Notes: a model not told the origin generated them from the sequence alone. A stretch of DNA of 64,000 nt from Eikenella corrodens (GCF_003990355.1 NZ_CP034670.1:992001-1056000); one strand, 5' to 3'; positions 33,413 to 42,590 are shown, counted from the first letter of the stretch. A program made the numbers and translations.

Positions 33413-33563
33413 AATCATAAATCAATTATCCATACCGTTGATTTGTGTGTTTGCGGATGATATGCGCGAAGCGGCGGACTGAGTGAAAAATATCCTGCCC
33501 GGTTTTCAGGTAGCCTTTTGCGGGGTGTAGTGCCAGCCTAAGTTTCCAAACCGGGCGGCATAC

Positions 33564-33595
33564 AAAAACCGCCCGGAAGATATCGGGCGGTTTTT
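33564..33595. terminator. Bidirectional intrinsic terminator behind the OPT transporter
   Basis: AAAAACCGCCCG and CGGGCGGTTTTT pair perfectly around an 8-nt loop, with U-tract potential on both strands. It ends 20 bp before the OPT stop codon on the minus strand. Confidence 0.9.
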
Positions 33596-33614
33596 GCATT
33601 GGCGGTGAGGCGGT

Positions 33615-35639
33615 TTATTTGGTTTTCATCACGCGGCGGATGAAAATCAGCATACCGCCGATGAAGAAGGCCAGGCCGAGGAATTCGCTGATGGTGCCCC
33701 AGTTGTCCAGGTTCAAGGCCAAGGGGGAATCCGAGCCGCCGCTGGTAACGGACAGGGCGATAATCAGCGCCATAATCACGCCAATCAGGCTCTCGCCCAC
33801 AATCAGGCCGGCGGCAAACAGGGTGCCCACGCGCTCGGCATCTTTCTGTTTGGCCTCATCTTTGCCGATGCGGCGTTTCAAGAAAGCGGCCATGATGGCG
33901 CCGATGGCAATCGGCATATTGATGGCCGGCGGCAGATAGATGCCCATGCCCACGGCCAGGGTGGGCAGCATCAGTTTGGAGCCGCTGCGTTTGAATGCTT
34001 CGTTGATGATGATGAGCACCACCCCGATGCCGATGCCGGTGAGGATGTAGTTCCATTGCAGGGTATCGGAGAAGATGGCTTTGGCGATGGTGGTCATCAG
34101 CGTGGCCTGCGGTGCGGCCAGAGCCTGGCTCGGATCCATATCCGGGCGCGGCATAGCGCCGGTGAAACCGTAGGCGGCGTAGAGCAGCTCGAGCACGGAA
34201 GACACCACGAACGCGCCCACCACGCAGCCGATAATCAGCGCCACTTCCTGACGCCACGGGGTGGCTTTAATCAGGTAGCCGGTTTTCAGGTCTTGCAGGT
34301 TGTCGTTGGAGATAGAGGCCACGGCCACCACGGCAGAGCCGCAGAACAGGGTGAGCGCCACCAGGAAGTTGCGCGTGCCCTCATCGGCAAACAGGTTGTT
34401 GGCATTGCCGATGCCCAACAGCACCAGCGAAATGGCCACCACGGAAATAATGCCGATGCCGGAAATCGGGCTGGAGGAAGAGCCCACCAAGCCGGCCATA
34501 TAGCCGCAGGCAGCCGCTACCAGGAAACCGATAAGGAAAGCCAATAAGGTACAAACTACAACCAGCAGCCAAGCCGTACCGGCAGGCAGGTTGGCATCGG
34601 CCACGAAGTGATAGAAGGAGAAGCCCAAGAGCAGCATCATACCCAGCGCATAGGCAATCATGGCTTTGGGCGACAAGTCTTGCTCAACGCGTTCCAGCGC
34701 AGTACCCTCGCCGCCTTTGATGGCACGGAACGACATTTTCATGCCTTCCAGGGTGGGTTTGAGCAGGGTAATCAGCGTCCAGATTGCAGCAATACCGATG
34801 GTGCCGGCGCCGATAAAGCGCACTTTTTCTTTCCACAGGCGCATGGCGAAAGCAACCATTTCCATATCGGCCGGCTGCGGATTGGTGGCGGAGAAATAGG
34901 GGATGGCGATGCCCCAGGCAATCGCAATGCCCACCAGCATGGCAATACCGCTGGCCAAGCCGACCAGATAGCCTGCGCCGAGCAGCGCCAAGGAGAAGCC
35001 CATCGGGATTTGGAAAATAGACGCGCCGGCTTTAAACCACAGGCTGGCGCTGTCGGCTACGACGCGCAAGCCGTTGCTGGCGAAGCTGAAAATACCGGAA
35101 ATCACGCCGCCGGTAACGATTTCGCCAATGCCGCTGTCGGCCTTTTGCGCGGTGTCGACATTTTCTTCGCCCACCACGCCCTCGCCGCTGCCGACTTTCA
35201 GAATCTCAGCCGCAGCCACGCCTTCCGGATAGGGCAAATCGCTTTTCACCACCATGGCATAGCGCAGCGGGATGGTGAAAATCACCCCCAAAATACCGCC
35301 AGCCATGCACAGCAGCGTGGTTTGCCAAAACGGAAAGCCTGTCCAATAGCCGCTCATCAGGAGGCCGGGCAGGATAAAGATCACGGAAGAGAGCGTACCC
35401 GCGGCAGAAGCCTGGGTTTGCACCATGTTGTTTTCAAGAATGTTGCTGCCTTTGGCGAATTTCAAAATCGCCATGGAAATCACGGCAGCCGGGATGGAAG
35501 AGGCAAACGTAAGGCCTACTTTCAGCCCCAGATAAATGTTGGAAGCGGTAAACACCACGGTGATTAACGCACCCAATATCATGCCGCGCAGGGTAAGCTC
35601 CCTGTAATTGGCATAAGGGTCGTGAGTGGATAGAGACAT
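33615..35639 (-). CDS. OPT-family oligopeptide transporter
   Basis: 674 residues and many hydrophobic segments spread over the whole length, as in the OPT superfamily. The start MSLSTHDPYANYRELTLRGM was chosen; the frame extends 20 codons upstream but without coding character. Typical blocks are RGMILGALITVVFTASNIYLGL at the first helix, SDLPYPEGVAAAEILKVG, and the C-terminal GIYLPPAINMPIAIGAIMA. OPT proteins import peptides or metal-chelate complexes; substrate not defined. A perfect inverted repeat lies 71-98 bp upstream of the start and may be an operator. Confidence 0.93.
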   Translation of the reverse strand: MSLSTHDPYANYRELTLRGMILGALITVVFTASNIYLGLKVGLTFASSIPAAVISMAILKFAKGSNILENNMVQTQASAAGTLSSVIFILPGLLMSGYWTGFPFWQTTLLCMAGGILGVIFTIPLRYAMVVKSDLPYPEGVAAAEILKVGSGEGVVGEENVDTAQKADSGIGEIVTGGVISGIFSFASNGLRVVADSASLWFKAGASIFQIPMGFSLALLGAGYLVGLASGIAMLVGIAIAWGIAIPYFSATNPQPADMEMVAFAMRLWKEKVRFIGAGTIGIAAIWTLITLLKPTLEGMKMSFRAIKGGEGTALERVEQDLSPKAMIAYALGMMLLLGFSFYHFVADANLPAGTAWLLVVVCTLLAFLIGFLVAAACGYMAGLVGSSSSPISGIGIISVVAISLVLLGIGNANNLFADEGTRNFLVALTLFCGSAVVAVASISNDNLQDLKTGYLIKATPWRQEVALIIGCVVGAFVVSSVLELLYAAYGFTGAMPRPDMDPSQALAAPQATLMTTIAKAIFSDTLQWNYILTGIGIGVVLIIINEAFKRSGSKLMLPTLAVGMGIYLPPAINMPIAIGAIMAAFLKRRIGKDEAKQKDAERVGTLFAAGLIVGESLIGVIMALIIALSVTSGGSDSPLALNLDNWGTISEFLGLAFFIGGMLIFIRRVMKTK

Positions 35640-35709
35640 TTTCTTTACCTTTGGTTGAAACGAGGCTGCATTTTTTTTGCGATATGAGGTTTGTGTCAAG
35701 AAGAATATT

Positions 35710-35737
35710 ATAAATGTAAATTATTATTTACATTTAT
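35710..35737. promoter_or_regulatory. Operator-like perfect inverted repeat upstream of the OPT transporter
   Basis: ATAAATGTAAAT and ATTTACATTTAT, 12-bp perfect arms around TATT, centred about 85 bp upstream of the OPT start codon. The symmetry and spacing suit a dimeric repressor. The half-site ATGTAAAT does not match Fur or Fnr, and the regulator is unknown. Confidence 0.6.
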
Positions 35738-35988
35738 AGAGGTATTTCTTCACTACCTAATTGTGAATAAAAAACTTTCCAGATTACGTGATCTGTAATT
35801 TATAAAATTAAAATCATAATGTTGTGTGATATATAACAAGTATAAATTTGGGAATGTACGTCAATAGGCTTTATGTATGATAACAAATATTTACATAAAA
35901 GCGTGGTGCTACATGAAGAAAATGCCGGGAGGTATATTGATTGGGAGGGAATGACGGCAAAGTATGTTGGAAAGACTGGCGGGAGAGG

Positions 35989-36095
35989 TATAGTGAATTA
36001 AATTTAAACCAGTACAGCGTTGGCTCGCCTTGCCGTACTATTTGGTACTGTCTGCGGCTCGCCGCCTTGTCCTGATTTAAATTTAATTCACTATA
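35989..36095. mobile_element. Correia repeat enclosed element (107 bp)
   Basis: TATAGTGAATTAAATTTAAA at the left and TTTAAATTTAATTCACTATA at the right, with the shared core. This arm variant (AAATTTAAA instead of CAAAAA) recurs at 61155-61260. Confidence 0.9.
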
Positions 36096-36110
36096 TAGGC
36101 AAATGCACAT

Positions 36111-36142
36111 AGAGGCTACCTGAAAACTTTCAGGTAGCCTCT
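36111..36142 (-). terminator. eikDUS-pair hairpin behind tkt
   Basis: AGAGGCTACCTGAAA and TTTCAGGTAGCCTCT pair over 15 bp with a 2-nt loop, 39 bp after the tkt stop codon. Very stable, though the T-tract is poor. Confidence 0.7.
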
Positions 36143-36180
36143 ATTATGGCTTGTAACGGCTGATAAGCTTCAAAATCGTT

Positions 36181-38163
36181 TTACAACACCGATTTCACAG
36201 TATCAACCACATTGTCCACAGTAAAGCCGAACTCCTTAAACAGTACGCCGGCAGGGGCGGATTCGCCGAAGCGGTTGATGCCGACGACTGCGCCGTTCAG
36301 GCCGACGTATTTGTACCAGCCGTCGGCGTGTCCGGCTTCTACGGCGATGCGCGGCAGGCCTTCGGGCAGGACGGCGGTTTGATAGGCGGCGTCTTGGCGG
36401 TCGAAGACGTTGGTGGATGGCATGGAAACGACGCGCACGGCGATGTTTTGCGCGGCAAGGGCTTTTTGCGCTTCCAAAGCCAGCTCGATTTCGGAACCGG
36501 TGGCGATGATGACGGCTCGGGCGTTGCCTTGGGCTTCGCTGATGACGTAGCCGCCGCGTTTGATGTCGTTCAGTTGTTGTTCGTTGCGCGCTTGGAATTT
36601 CAGGTTTTGACGGCTGAAAATCAGGCTGGACGGATGGTCTTCGGCTTTTACCGCTTCCGCCCAGGCCACCAAGGATTCGGCGGTATCGCACGGACGCCAT
36701 ACGTCCATGTTCGGAATCAGGCGCAGGGTGGCGGTTTGTTCGATGGGTTGGTGGGTCGGGCCGTCTTCGCCGAGGCCGATGGAATCGTGGGTGAAGACGA
36801 AGACGGGGTTGATTTTCATCAGCGCCGCCATGCGCAGGGCGTTGCGCTGGTATTCGCTGAACATCAGGAAAGTCGCGCCGAAGGGTTTCACGCCGCCGTG
36901 CAGGGCAAGGCCGTTCATGATGGAGCCCATGCCGAACTCGCGCACGCCGTAGTGGATGTAGTTGCCGCCGTGCTCGCGGGTAACGGAAACGCTGCCCGGC
37001 CAGTCGGTGAGGTTGGACGGGGTCAGGTCGGCCGAACCGCCCACCAGTTCGGGCAGCTCTTTGGCGAGGATTCCGATGCTGTTTTGGCTGGCTTTGCGGG
37101 TGGCGATGGTTTCGGCTTTGGCGCACACTTCTTTCAATGCGGCTTGAACGTATGCATCGAAATTGTCCGGCAGTTTTTTATCCATGCGGCGCACGAATTC
37201 TGCGGCTTCGGCAGGATATTTGGCTTGGTATTGTGCAAACAGTTCGTTCCATTCGGCTTCCAGTTTCGCGCCTTGTTCTTTCGCGCTCCATGCGTCGTAA
37301 ATTTCTTGCGGGATTTCAAATGCGGGGTAAGCCCAGCTCAAATGTTTGCGCGTGGCTTCGATTTCATCCGCGCCCAAAGGTGCGCCGTGGGTTTTGTGGC
37401 TGCCTTCTTTGTTGGCGCTGCCTTTGCCGATTAAGGTTTTGCAGCAGATGAGGGACGGTTTGCCGGTTTCGGCGCGGGCTGCTTCGATGGCCGTCTGAAT
37501 GGCGGCGGTGTCGTGGCCGTTTACATTGGGCACGACGTGCCAGCCGTAGCTTTCAAAGCGTTGCGGGATATTTTCGGTAAACCAGCCGTCCACTTTGCCG
37601 TCGATGGAAATATTGTTGTCATCATATAAAACAATCAGTTTGCCCAAGCCCAAGGTGCCGGCGAGCGAACAGGCTTCGTGCGATACGCCTTCCATCAGGC
37701 AGCCGTCGCCCAGGAAGACGTAGGTGTAATGATCGACGATGTTCAAACCGTCTTTATTAAACTCGGCGGCCAGGATTTTTTCTGCCAATGCCATACCCAC
37801 CGCGTTGGCAATGCCTTGTCCCAACGGGCCGGTCGTGGTTTCCACGCCGTCGGTGTAGCCGTATTCGGGGTGGCCGGGGGTTTTGCTGTGCAGTTGGCGG
37901 AAGTTTTTCAGGTCTTCAATGCTCAGGTTGTAGCCGGTCAGGTGCAGCAGGCTGTACAACAGCATGGAGGCGTGGCCGTTGGAGAGGATGAAGCGATCGC
38001 GGTTGTAGAATTTGGGGTTGGCGGGGTTGTGGCGCAGGAATTTCGTCCACAATACTTCCGCCATTTCCGCCATACCCATCGGCGCGCCAGGGTGGCCGGA
38101 GTTGGCTTTTTGGATGGCGTCGGCAGAGAGGAAGCGGATGGCGTTGGCAAGCTGGGAGGGCAT
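36181..38163 (-). CDS. tkt: Transketolase
   Basis: 660 residues, normal length. TPP-dependent transfer of two-carbon units in the pentose phosphate pathway. Motifs: HPGAPMGMAEMAEVLW at the N-terminus, the TPP-binding GDGCLMEGVSHEA followed by DDNNISIDG, and in the pyrimidine domain GVREFGMGSIMNGLALHGG and HDSIGLGEDGPTHQPIEQ. No eikDUS lies in this 2-kb gene, but the 10-base Neisseria core GCCGTCTGAA is present at 37490-37499, and the protein looks very close to Neisseria TktA from memory, suggesting transfer. Adjacent to tmk, 110 bp upstream. Confidence 0.96.
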   Translation of the reverse strand: MPSQLANAIRFLSADAIQKANSGHPGAPMGMAEMAEVLWTKFLRHNPANPKFYNRDRFILSNGHASMLLYSLLHLTGYNLSIEDLKNFRQLHSKTPGHPEYGYTDGVETTTGPLGQGIANAVGMALAEKILAAEFNKDGLNIVDHYTYVFLGDGCLMEGVSHEACSLAGTLGLGKLIVLYDDNNISIDGKVDGWFTENIPQRFESYGWHVVPNVNGHDTAAIQTAIEAARAETGKPSLICCKTLIGKGSANKEGSHKTHGAPLGADEIEATRKHLSWAYPAFEIPQEIYDAWSAKEQGAKLEAEWNELFAQYQAKYPAEAAEFVRRMDKKLPDNFDAYVQAALKEVCAKAETIATRKASQNSIGILAKELPELVGGSADLTPSNLTDWPGSVSVTREHGGNYIHYGVREFGMGSIMNGLALHGGVKPFGATFLMFSEYQRNALRMAALMKINPVFVFTHDSIGLGEDGPTHQPIEQTATLRLIPNMDVWRPCDTAESLVAWAEAVKAEDHPSSLIFSRQNLKFQARNEQQLNDIKRGGYVISEAQGNARAVIIATGSEIELALEAQKALAAQNIAVRVVSMPSTNVFDRQDAAYQTAVLPEGLPRIAVEAGHADGWYKYVGLNGAVVGINRFGESAPAGVLFKEFGFTVDNVVDTVKSVL

Positions 38164-38272
38164 GGTGTTTCCTAAGTGGTTGGTTTGGATGGGGTAATAA
38201 GGCTACCTGAAAGTTATCCGGCAAGTGAAAACGGCGCAAATTATCGCACTTTTGGCCGTGCCGTTCAAAACA

Positions 38273-38890
38273 TCAGGCGAACAGTTTTTCCAGCGCGGCT
38301 TCGATGTCGCGGCGCACCACGGCCTTGCTGCGGCTGCTGTCGATTACTGCGTAGCGTTCGGGCGCGGCGGCGGCACGTTCGAGGTAGCTTTGGCGCACGC
38401 GGGTGAAGAAATCGGCTTCCTCCTGCTCGAAGCGGTCTTTGTTGCGGCTGCGTTCGATGCGCCTGAGCGATACTTCCAGCGGCACGTCGAGCAGGATGGT
38501 GAGGCTGGGGCGCAGGCTGCCTTGCACCCATTGTTCGAGCCGGGCAATATCGGCCTCGGGCAAGCCGCGGCCGCCGCCCTGGTAGGCGAAGGTGGCATCG
38601 GTGAAACGGTCGGAAACCACGGATACGCCGCCCTCCAGCGCGGGCAGGATAACGCTTTCGATGTGCTGGGCGCGGGCGGCAAACATGAGCAGGGTTTCGG
38701 CACGCAGCCCGGCTTGGGTTTTCGGATTGAGCAGCAGGCGGCGCAAGGCTTCACCCAAGGGCGTACCGCCGGGCTCGCGGGTGAACAAGACGGGGCGCTC
38801 TTGTGTGGCAAACCATTCGCGGATCACGGCCAGCTGGGTGGTTTTGCCGGCGCCGTCGATGCCGTCGAGGGTGATGAAATGAGCAGTCAT
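38273..38890 (-). CDS. tmk: Thymidylate kinase
   Basis: 205 residues. It phosphorylates dTMP to dTDP. P-loop GIDGAGKTTQ at 9-18, the DR(Y/F) motif in VSDRFTDATFAYQGGGRGLP, and the lid region RIERSRNKDRFEQEEADFF. No signal peptide. In many bacteria tmk is followed by holB; here the downstream gene is tkt. mltG, its usual upstream partner in other bacteria, is 760 bp away beyond yciB. Confidence 0.95.
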   Translation of the reverse strand: MTAHFITLDGIDGAGKTTQLAVIREWFATQERPVLFTREPGGTPLGEALRRLLLNPKTQAGLRAETLLMFAARAQHIESVILPALEGGVSVVSDRFTDATFAYQGGGRGLPEADIARLEQWVQGSLRPSLTILLDVPLEVSLRRIERSRNKDRFEQEEADFFTRVRQSYLERAAAAPERYAVIDSSRSKAVVRRDIEAALEKLFA

Positions 38891-39002
38891 TTTTAACTCC
38901 GTTGAGGCTTATATTTCAGCTTTGCAGAAACCCAAACTTGCTTTGCAAAACATCGTTTACTGCGTTGAATTTGCGTTTTCAGGTAGCCTTTTTTTCAGTT
39001 TG

Positions 39003-39043
39003 AGGCTACCTGAAAAGTATTTTATGGATTTCAGGTAGCCTTC
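39003..39043 (-). terminator. Inverted eikDUS pair behind yciB
   Basis: GGCTACCTGAAAA and TTTCAGGTAGCC lie 4-44 bp after the yciB stop codon and pair around a 15-nt loop. A third copy at 38979 could form an alternative pairing. Confidence 0.55.
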
Positions 39044-39046
39044 AGT

Positions 39047-39649
39047 TTAGTGCTGCTGCTGGTTTGGCTGATCGCTCGCTTCATTCTCGCTCGCGCTGTC
39101 GCTTTCGATATTGAGGTGTTTGCGCAATACGAAGGCTTGGGCGGCGAGAAAGATGCCCATCAGGATGAACTGGCCGTAGCTTTTGAAGTGGATAAACAGG
39201 TTTTTGGCCTGCTCGGAGGTGTCGTAGTGGTAGAGGCCGAACCAGTAGTGCAGGGCGGCGAGCAGGAGGAAGAAGGCGGCCCAGGCGTAGGTGAGGCGCT
39301 GCCAGCCTTGCGGGCCGAAGCGGAATACATTTTTGGCCACGGGCTGCATCAGGGGTTTGCCGATAAGGGCGCTCACGGCCAGGGCGAGGGCGAAGCTGAG
39401 GTTGATGATGGGGGTTTTCCAGCGCAGGTAGAGGTCGTCGCGCAGGAGGATGGTGGCACCGCAGAAGAGGATGGTGAGCACGAGCACCACCCATTGCTGT
39501 TTGGTAAGCCGCCATTTTTGCCGCACGAGGTGGATGCAGTACACAACCAGGGTGGCGGCCAATACGGCGGCAGCGCCGGCTAAGAGGCCGAATTTCTTGG
39601 AGGCGATGAAAAAGGCGATGAGGGGGAGGAGGTCGAGTAGGGCGGTCAT
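39047..39649 (-). CDS. yciB: Inner membrane septation protein YciB
   Basis: 200 residues with five hydrophobic segments. The N-terminal LLDLLPLIAFFIASKKFGL and the later HYWFGLYHYDTSEQAKNLFIHFKSYG are characteristic of the YciB/IspZ family (septation protein A), which affects cell-envelope integrity and division. The C-terminal tail (ESDSASENEASDQPNQQQH) is polar. It directly follows mltG on the minus strand with a 1-bp gap, so the two envelope genes are likely one transcript. Confidence 0.92.
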   Translation of the reverse strand: MTALLDLLPLIAFFIASKKFGLLAGAAAVLAATLVVYCIHLVRQKWRLTKQQWVVLVLTILFCGATILLRDDLYLRWKTPIINLSFALALAVSALIGKPLMQPVAKNVFRFGPQGWQRLTYAWAAFFLLLAALHYWFGLYHYDTSEQAKNLFIHFKSYGQFILMGIFLAAQAFVLRKHLNIESDSASENEASDQPNQQQH

Positions 39650-39650
39650 G

Positions 39651-40646
39651 TTACGGTCTTTTCAAAATATAGCGGCGGACGTTGGCGTTGTGTTCTTCTA
39701 AGGTGTGGCTGAATTCGCTTTTGCCGGTATCGTCCATGCGGGAGACGAAATAGAGATAGTCGGCGTTGCTGGGGTGGGCGGCGGCTTGGAGAGCGGCTTC
39801 GCCGGGCAGGGCGATGGGGGTGGGGGGCAGGCCGTCGCGGGTGTAGGTGTTGTAGGGGGTGTCGCGCTGGAGATCGGCGCGGCGGATGCGGCCGTTGTAG
39901 GCGCTGCCCATGCCGTAAATCACGGTGGGGTCGGTTTGCAGGCGCATGCCTTTTCTGAGGCGGTTGACGAATACGGCGGCCACGTTGGCGCGGTCGTCTT
40001 CGTGGGCGGTTTCTTTTTCGATGATGCTGGCCATGGTGAGCAGCTCGTAGGGGTCTTTATACGGCAAATCGCCGGCACGGCCGTTCCAGGCGGATTGCAG
40101 CCGGTTTTGCATGTTGCGGTAGGCGAGGCGGTAGATTTGCAAATCGCTGCTGTCGTAGTCGATTTCGTAGCTATCGGGGAAGAAGCGGCCTTCGGGGTGC
40201 TGCACGGCGGCATCGGAGGCGACGGCGGCGAGGAGTTGGCGGTCGCTCCAGCCGGCGGTGTCGTGGCGGATGTCGGCGGTTTGGTTGATGAGGCGGCGCA
40301 TTTGGGCAAAACGCATGCCTTCGATGATGCGCACGGTGACGGTGTCGGGGCGGCCGTTTTTGAGGTGGCGCAGGATTTGCCAGGAGGAAGCGCGGGGTTG
40401 GAGGCGGTAGTTGCCGGGCAGGAGCTGTTTGTGGGTGCCGGTGAGGTAGGCGGCGGCCACGAATACCCAGCGGCTGTAGATGGCGTCGTTGGCGGCGAGG
40501 GTGCGGCTTACGCTGCCGATGCCGCTGCCGCGCTCTATCCGCAGGCGTTGGCTGCGGGTGTCTTTGGGGGCGAAGAGCAGGCCGGCAAACAGGGCGGCGG
40601 CCAGCAGGATAAGGGCAAGTAGGGAATAGAGGGTTTTTTTCAGCAT
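39651..40646 (-). CDS. mltG: Endolytic murein transglycosylase MltG
   Basis: 331 residues. One N-terminal membrane anchor (LYSLLALILLAAALFAGLLF), a LysM-like subdomain, and the YceG domain. The catalytic Glu is in MASIIEKETAHEDD, followed by VAAVFVNRLRKGMRLQTDPTVIYG and YNTYTRDGLPPTPIALPG, all diagnostic. It cleaves nascent glycan strands and sets their length. The frame ends at 39651, adjoining yciB. Confidence 0.95.
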   Translation of the reverse strand: MLKKTLYSLLALILLAAALFAGLLFAPKDTRSQRLRIERGSGIGSVSRTLAANDAIYSRWVFVAAAYLTGTHKQLLPGNYRLQPRASSWQILRHLKNGRPDTVTVRIIEGMRFAQMRRLINQTADIRHDTAGWSDRQLLAAVASDAAVQHPEGRFFPDSYEIDYDSSDLQIYRLAYRNMQNRLQSAWNGRAGDLPYKDPYELLTMASIIEKETAHEDDRANVAAVFVNRLRKGMRLQTDPTVIYGMGSAYNGRIRRADLQRDTPYNTYTRDGLPPTPIALPGEAALQAAAHPSNADYLYFVSRMDDTGKSEFSHTLEEHNANVRRYILKRP

Positions 40647-40732
40647 GGGTTTCGGTGTGGCCGATTAAAGGGCGGCAGTATAGCCCAGGGCGGGGCGGAT
40701 GCGAAGCGGCGCGGTTTATTTGGAGGACTGGC

Positions 40733-40775
40733 AAAGGCTACCTGAAAATGCTTTTTTGTTTTTCAGGTAGCCTTT
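40733..40775 (-). terminator. Inverted eikDUS pair behind the LplT-like gene
   Basis: AAAGGCTACCTGAAAA and TTTTCAGGTAGCCTTTTG pair around a 10-nt loop, 21 bp after the stop of the MFS gene on the minus strand and ahead of mltG. Confidence 0.65.
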
Positions 40776-40795
40776 TGTTGTTTGCAGGCCGAGGC

Positions 40796-42103
40796 TTATT
40801 CTTCTTTGCCAAACCAGCGTTGCCAGCCTTCGCGGATTGGCGGGGCGATTTTCAGCAGGTATACCAACACCACGATATTGCCCGCCGCCACGATGAAATA
40901 AAGCAGGTTGATGCTGTCGAACAGCCATAGAAGGATGGCGGAGAGCAGGGCGGCGGCCACCATGAAGAGGCCGTTGATGATGTTATTGGCGGCGATGGCG
41001 TGGGCGCGGAATTCTTCGCTGCTGGCGGTTTGCAGCCAGGTGTAGAGCGGCACGGAGAAAAAGCCGCCGCAGAAGCCGAGCAGCACGATGCAGAGCATCA
41101 CGGCATAGGCGTCGCCGCGCAACAGGAAGCTGCCGATGCCGCTGTATTCGTGGTAGTGCGTGCCGTGCACGAGGGCAACGAGCAGCAGGCCGAATACGGC
41201 CATGCCCACCGTGCCCACGGCCACCCAGCCGAGGTTGAGCCGGCGGTGGCTGAGTTTGGCGCACAGCACCGAGCCGCCGCCGATGCCGACGGAAAACAGG
41301 GTGAGCATCAGGTTGAACACATTATCGTTGCCGCCCAGGTGCAGTTTGGTGAAGGTGGGCAGCTGGGTGGTGTACACCGCGCCGATAAACCAAAACCAGG
41401 AAATGCCGATGATGGCGGCGTAGATTTCGCGGTTGGCAAAGGCTTGTTTCAGAATGGCTTTGGAGTTGCGCACAATGTGCCAGTCGATTTTTGCTTCCGA
41501 GGTTTTCGGCGCCACGCGCGGCATAAAGAGGCTGGAGGCGAGGCCGCCGGCAGCAATGATGAGCAGGAAAACGGATACCGTGGTGCCGCCGATACCGGCC
41601 AGAATGGTGCCCAAAATCTGGCCGAATAGGATGGCGAGAAACGTGCCGCCTTCCACCAGGCTGTTGCCCGCAATCAGCTCGTGTTCGTCCAAATAATCGG
41701 GCAACACGGCGTATTTCAGCGGGCCGAATAGGGTGGAATGTAGGCCCATCAGGAAAATGCAGAGCAGCAACAGCAGCAGCGATTGGCTGAGGAAGCCCGC
41801 CGTAGCCAGCAGCATAATCAGCACTTCGGCCACCTTTACCGCCACCGCCATGCGGCTGCGGTCGAATTTATTGCACAGCTGGCCGGAGAGGGCGGAAAAC
41901 AGGAAAAAGGGCAACACAAACAGAAGCGCGCTCACGTTAATCATTTGTGCCGGCTCGATGAAACCGTTTTTGCCCAAACCATAAAAGCTGATCATGGTGG
42001 CCAGCGCGATTTTGAATAAGTTGTCGTTGAGCGCGCCGAGGAATTGGGTGCCGAACAGCGGGGCAAAGCGGCGGGTGGCGGCGAATTTGAAGCCTGGGTT
42101 CAT
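40796..42103 (-). CDS. MFS transporter, LplT-like (lysophospholipid flippase type)
   Basis: 435 residues and twelve predicted helices. The N-terminus FGTQFLGALNDNLFKIALATM and the segment LLLCIFLMGLHSTLFGPLKYAVLPDYL resemble LplT and the MFS part of Aas fusion proteins, which flip lysophospholipids for re-acylation. No acyltransferase domain is fused here. The start codon overlaps the ccoS stop by 4 bp, so it is part of the 42279/ccoS/MFS run. Substrate assignment is by similarity only. Confidence 0.85.
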   Translation of the reverse strand: MNPGFKFAATRRFAPLFGTQFLGALNDNLFKIALATMISFYGLGKNGFIEPAQMINVSALLFVLPFFLFSALSGQLCNKFDRSRMAVAVKVAEVLIMLLATAGFLSQSLLLLLLCIFLMGLHSTLFGPLKYAVLPDYLDEHELIAGNSLVEGGTFLAILFGQILGTILAGIGGTTVSVFLLIIAAGGLASSLFMPRVAPKTSEAKIDWHIVRNSKAILKQAFANREIYAAIIGISWFWFIGAVYTTQLPTFTKLHLGGNDNVFNLMLTLFSVGIGGGSVLCAKLSHRRLNLGWVAVGTVGMAVFGLLLVALVHGTHYHEYSGIGSFLLRGDAYAVMLCIVLLGFCGGFFSVPLYTWLQTASSEEFRAHAIAANNIINGLFMVAAALLSAILLWLFDSINLLYFIVAAGNIVVLVYLLKIAPPIREGWQRWFGKEE

Positions 42104-42279
42104 GGTTTGTCCTGCGGGGGTGGGGAGTCGGGATGCACGGAATCGTCGTCCATCAGAATGCGGTGGGCGGGGCCTTCCAAATCGTCAAACTGGCCGTTGT
42201 GGCCGGACCACCAAAAGAAATAGCCGATTACGAAGGCCAGCACGATGCTGATGGGAATCAGGATAAACACGCTGTCCAT
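42100..42279 (-). CDS. ccoS: cbb3-type cytochrome oxidase assembly protein CcoS
   Basis: 59 residues from the second Met (MDSVFILIPIS; a Met codon immediately upstream at 42282 is possible). One membrane helix (ILIPISIVLAFVIGYFFWW) and the conserved GQFDDLEGPAHRILMDDD motif identify CcoS, needed for cofactor insertion in cbb3 oxidase. It lies apart from other cco genes, wedged between a hypothetical gene and an MFS gene by overlapping start and stop codons. Confidence 0.9.
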   Translation of the reverse strand: MDSVFILIPISIVLAFVIGYFFWWSGHNGQFDDLEGPAHRILMDDDSVHPDSPPPQDKP

Positions 42280-42590
42280 CAAAGGTTTCCTTCCAAATCG
42301 GTGAGCAGCAGGGTGTGGCCGCCGAGGCGCAGGTATTGCTGGCGGATGTCGGCCGCCAAGCCGCCTTCGGCATCATACAGGGCAATGCCCTCGCCGTGCG
42401 GCTGCCAAACCAGCAGCTGGCCGGCCAGGGCTTCCAGCGCGCGGGCGGGCGAGGTATCTCCCGGCGGCAACGCTGCTGCGTGCGCCTGAATCATGGCGTT
42501 GCCGGAAACGGGCTCGTCGTCGTTGTCGGCCATGAGTACGAGAAAGCCGAGCAGAGTGCCGTTGGGTGTGCTGAGGGTGAATTGGCGCAT
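42279..42590 (-). CDS. Hypothetical protein upstream of ccoS
   Basis: 103 residues, no signal peptide or membrane helix. It starts MRQFTLSTPNGTLLGFLVLMADND and ends RLGGHTLLLTDLEGNL; no known motif recognised. The stop overlaps the ccoS start, so it is translated with ccoS. An uptake sequence lies 5 bp upstream of its start codon. Confidence 0.7.
   Translation of the reverse strand: MRQFTLSTPNGTLLGFLVLMADNDDEPVSGNAMIQAHAAALPPGDTSPARALEALAGQLLVWQPHGEGIALYDAEGGLAADIRQQYLRLGGHTLLLTDLEGNL

Larger units (their letters stand above)
35640..36180. other. AT-rich intergenic region between tkt and the OPT gene
   Basis: 541 bp holding the OPT upstream region with an operator-like palindrome (35710-35737), a CREE (35989-36095) and the tkt terminator hairpin (36111-36142). 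No convincing gene; a minus-strand open frame of 79 codons at 35871-36110 overlaps the CREE and looks spurious. Confidence 0.6.

Noticed and set aside
34608..35567. Plus-strand ORF of 319 codons opposite the OPT transporter
   Set aside because: Shadow frame full of His, Gln and Gly, fully inside a clear membrane transporter gene.
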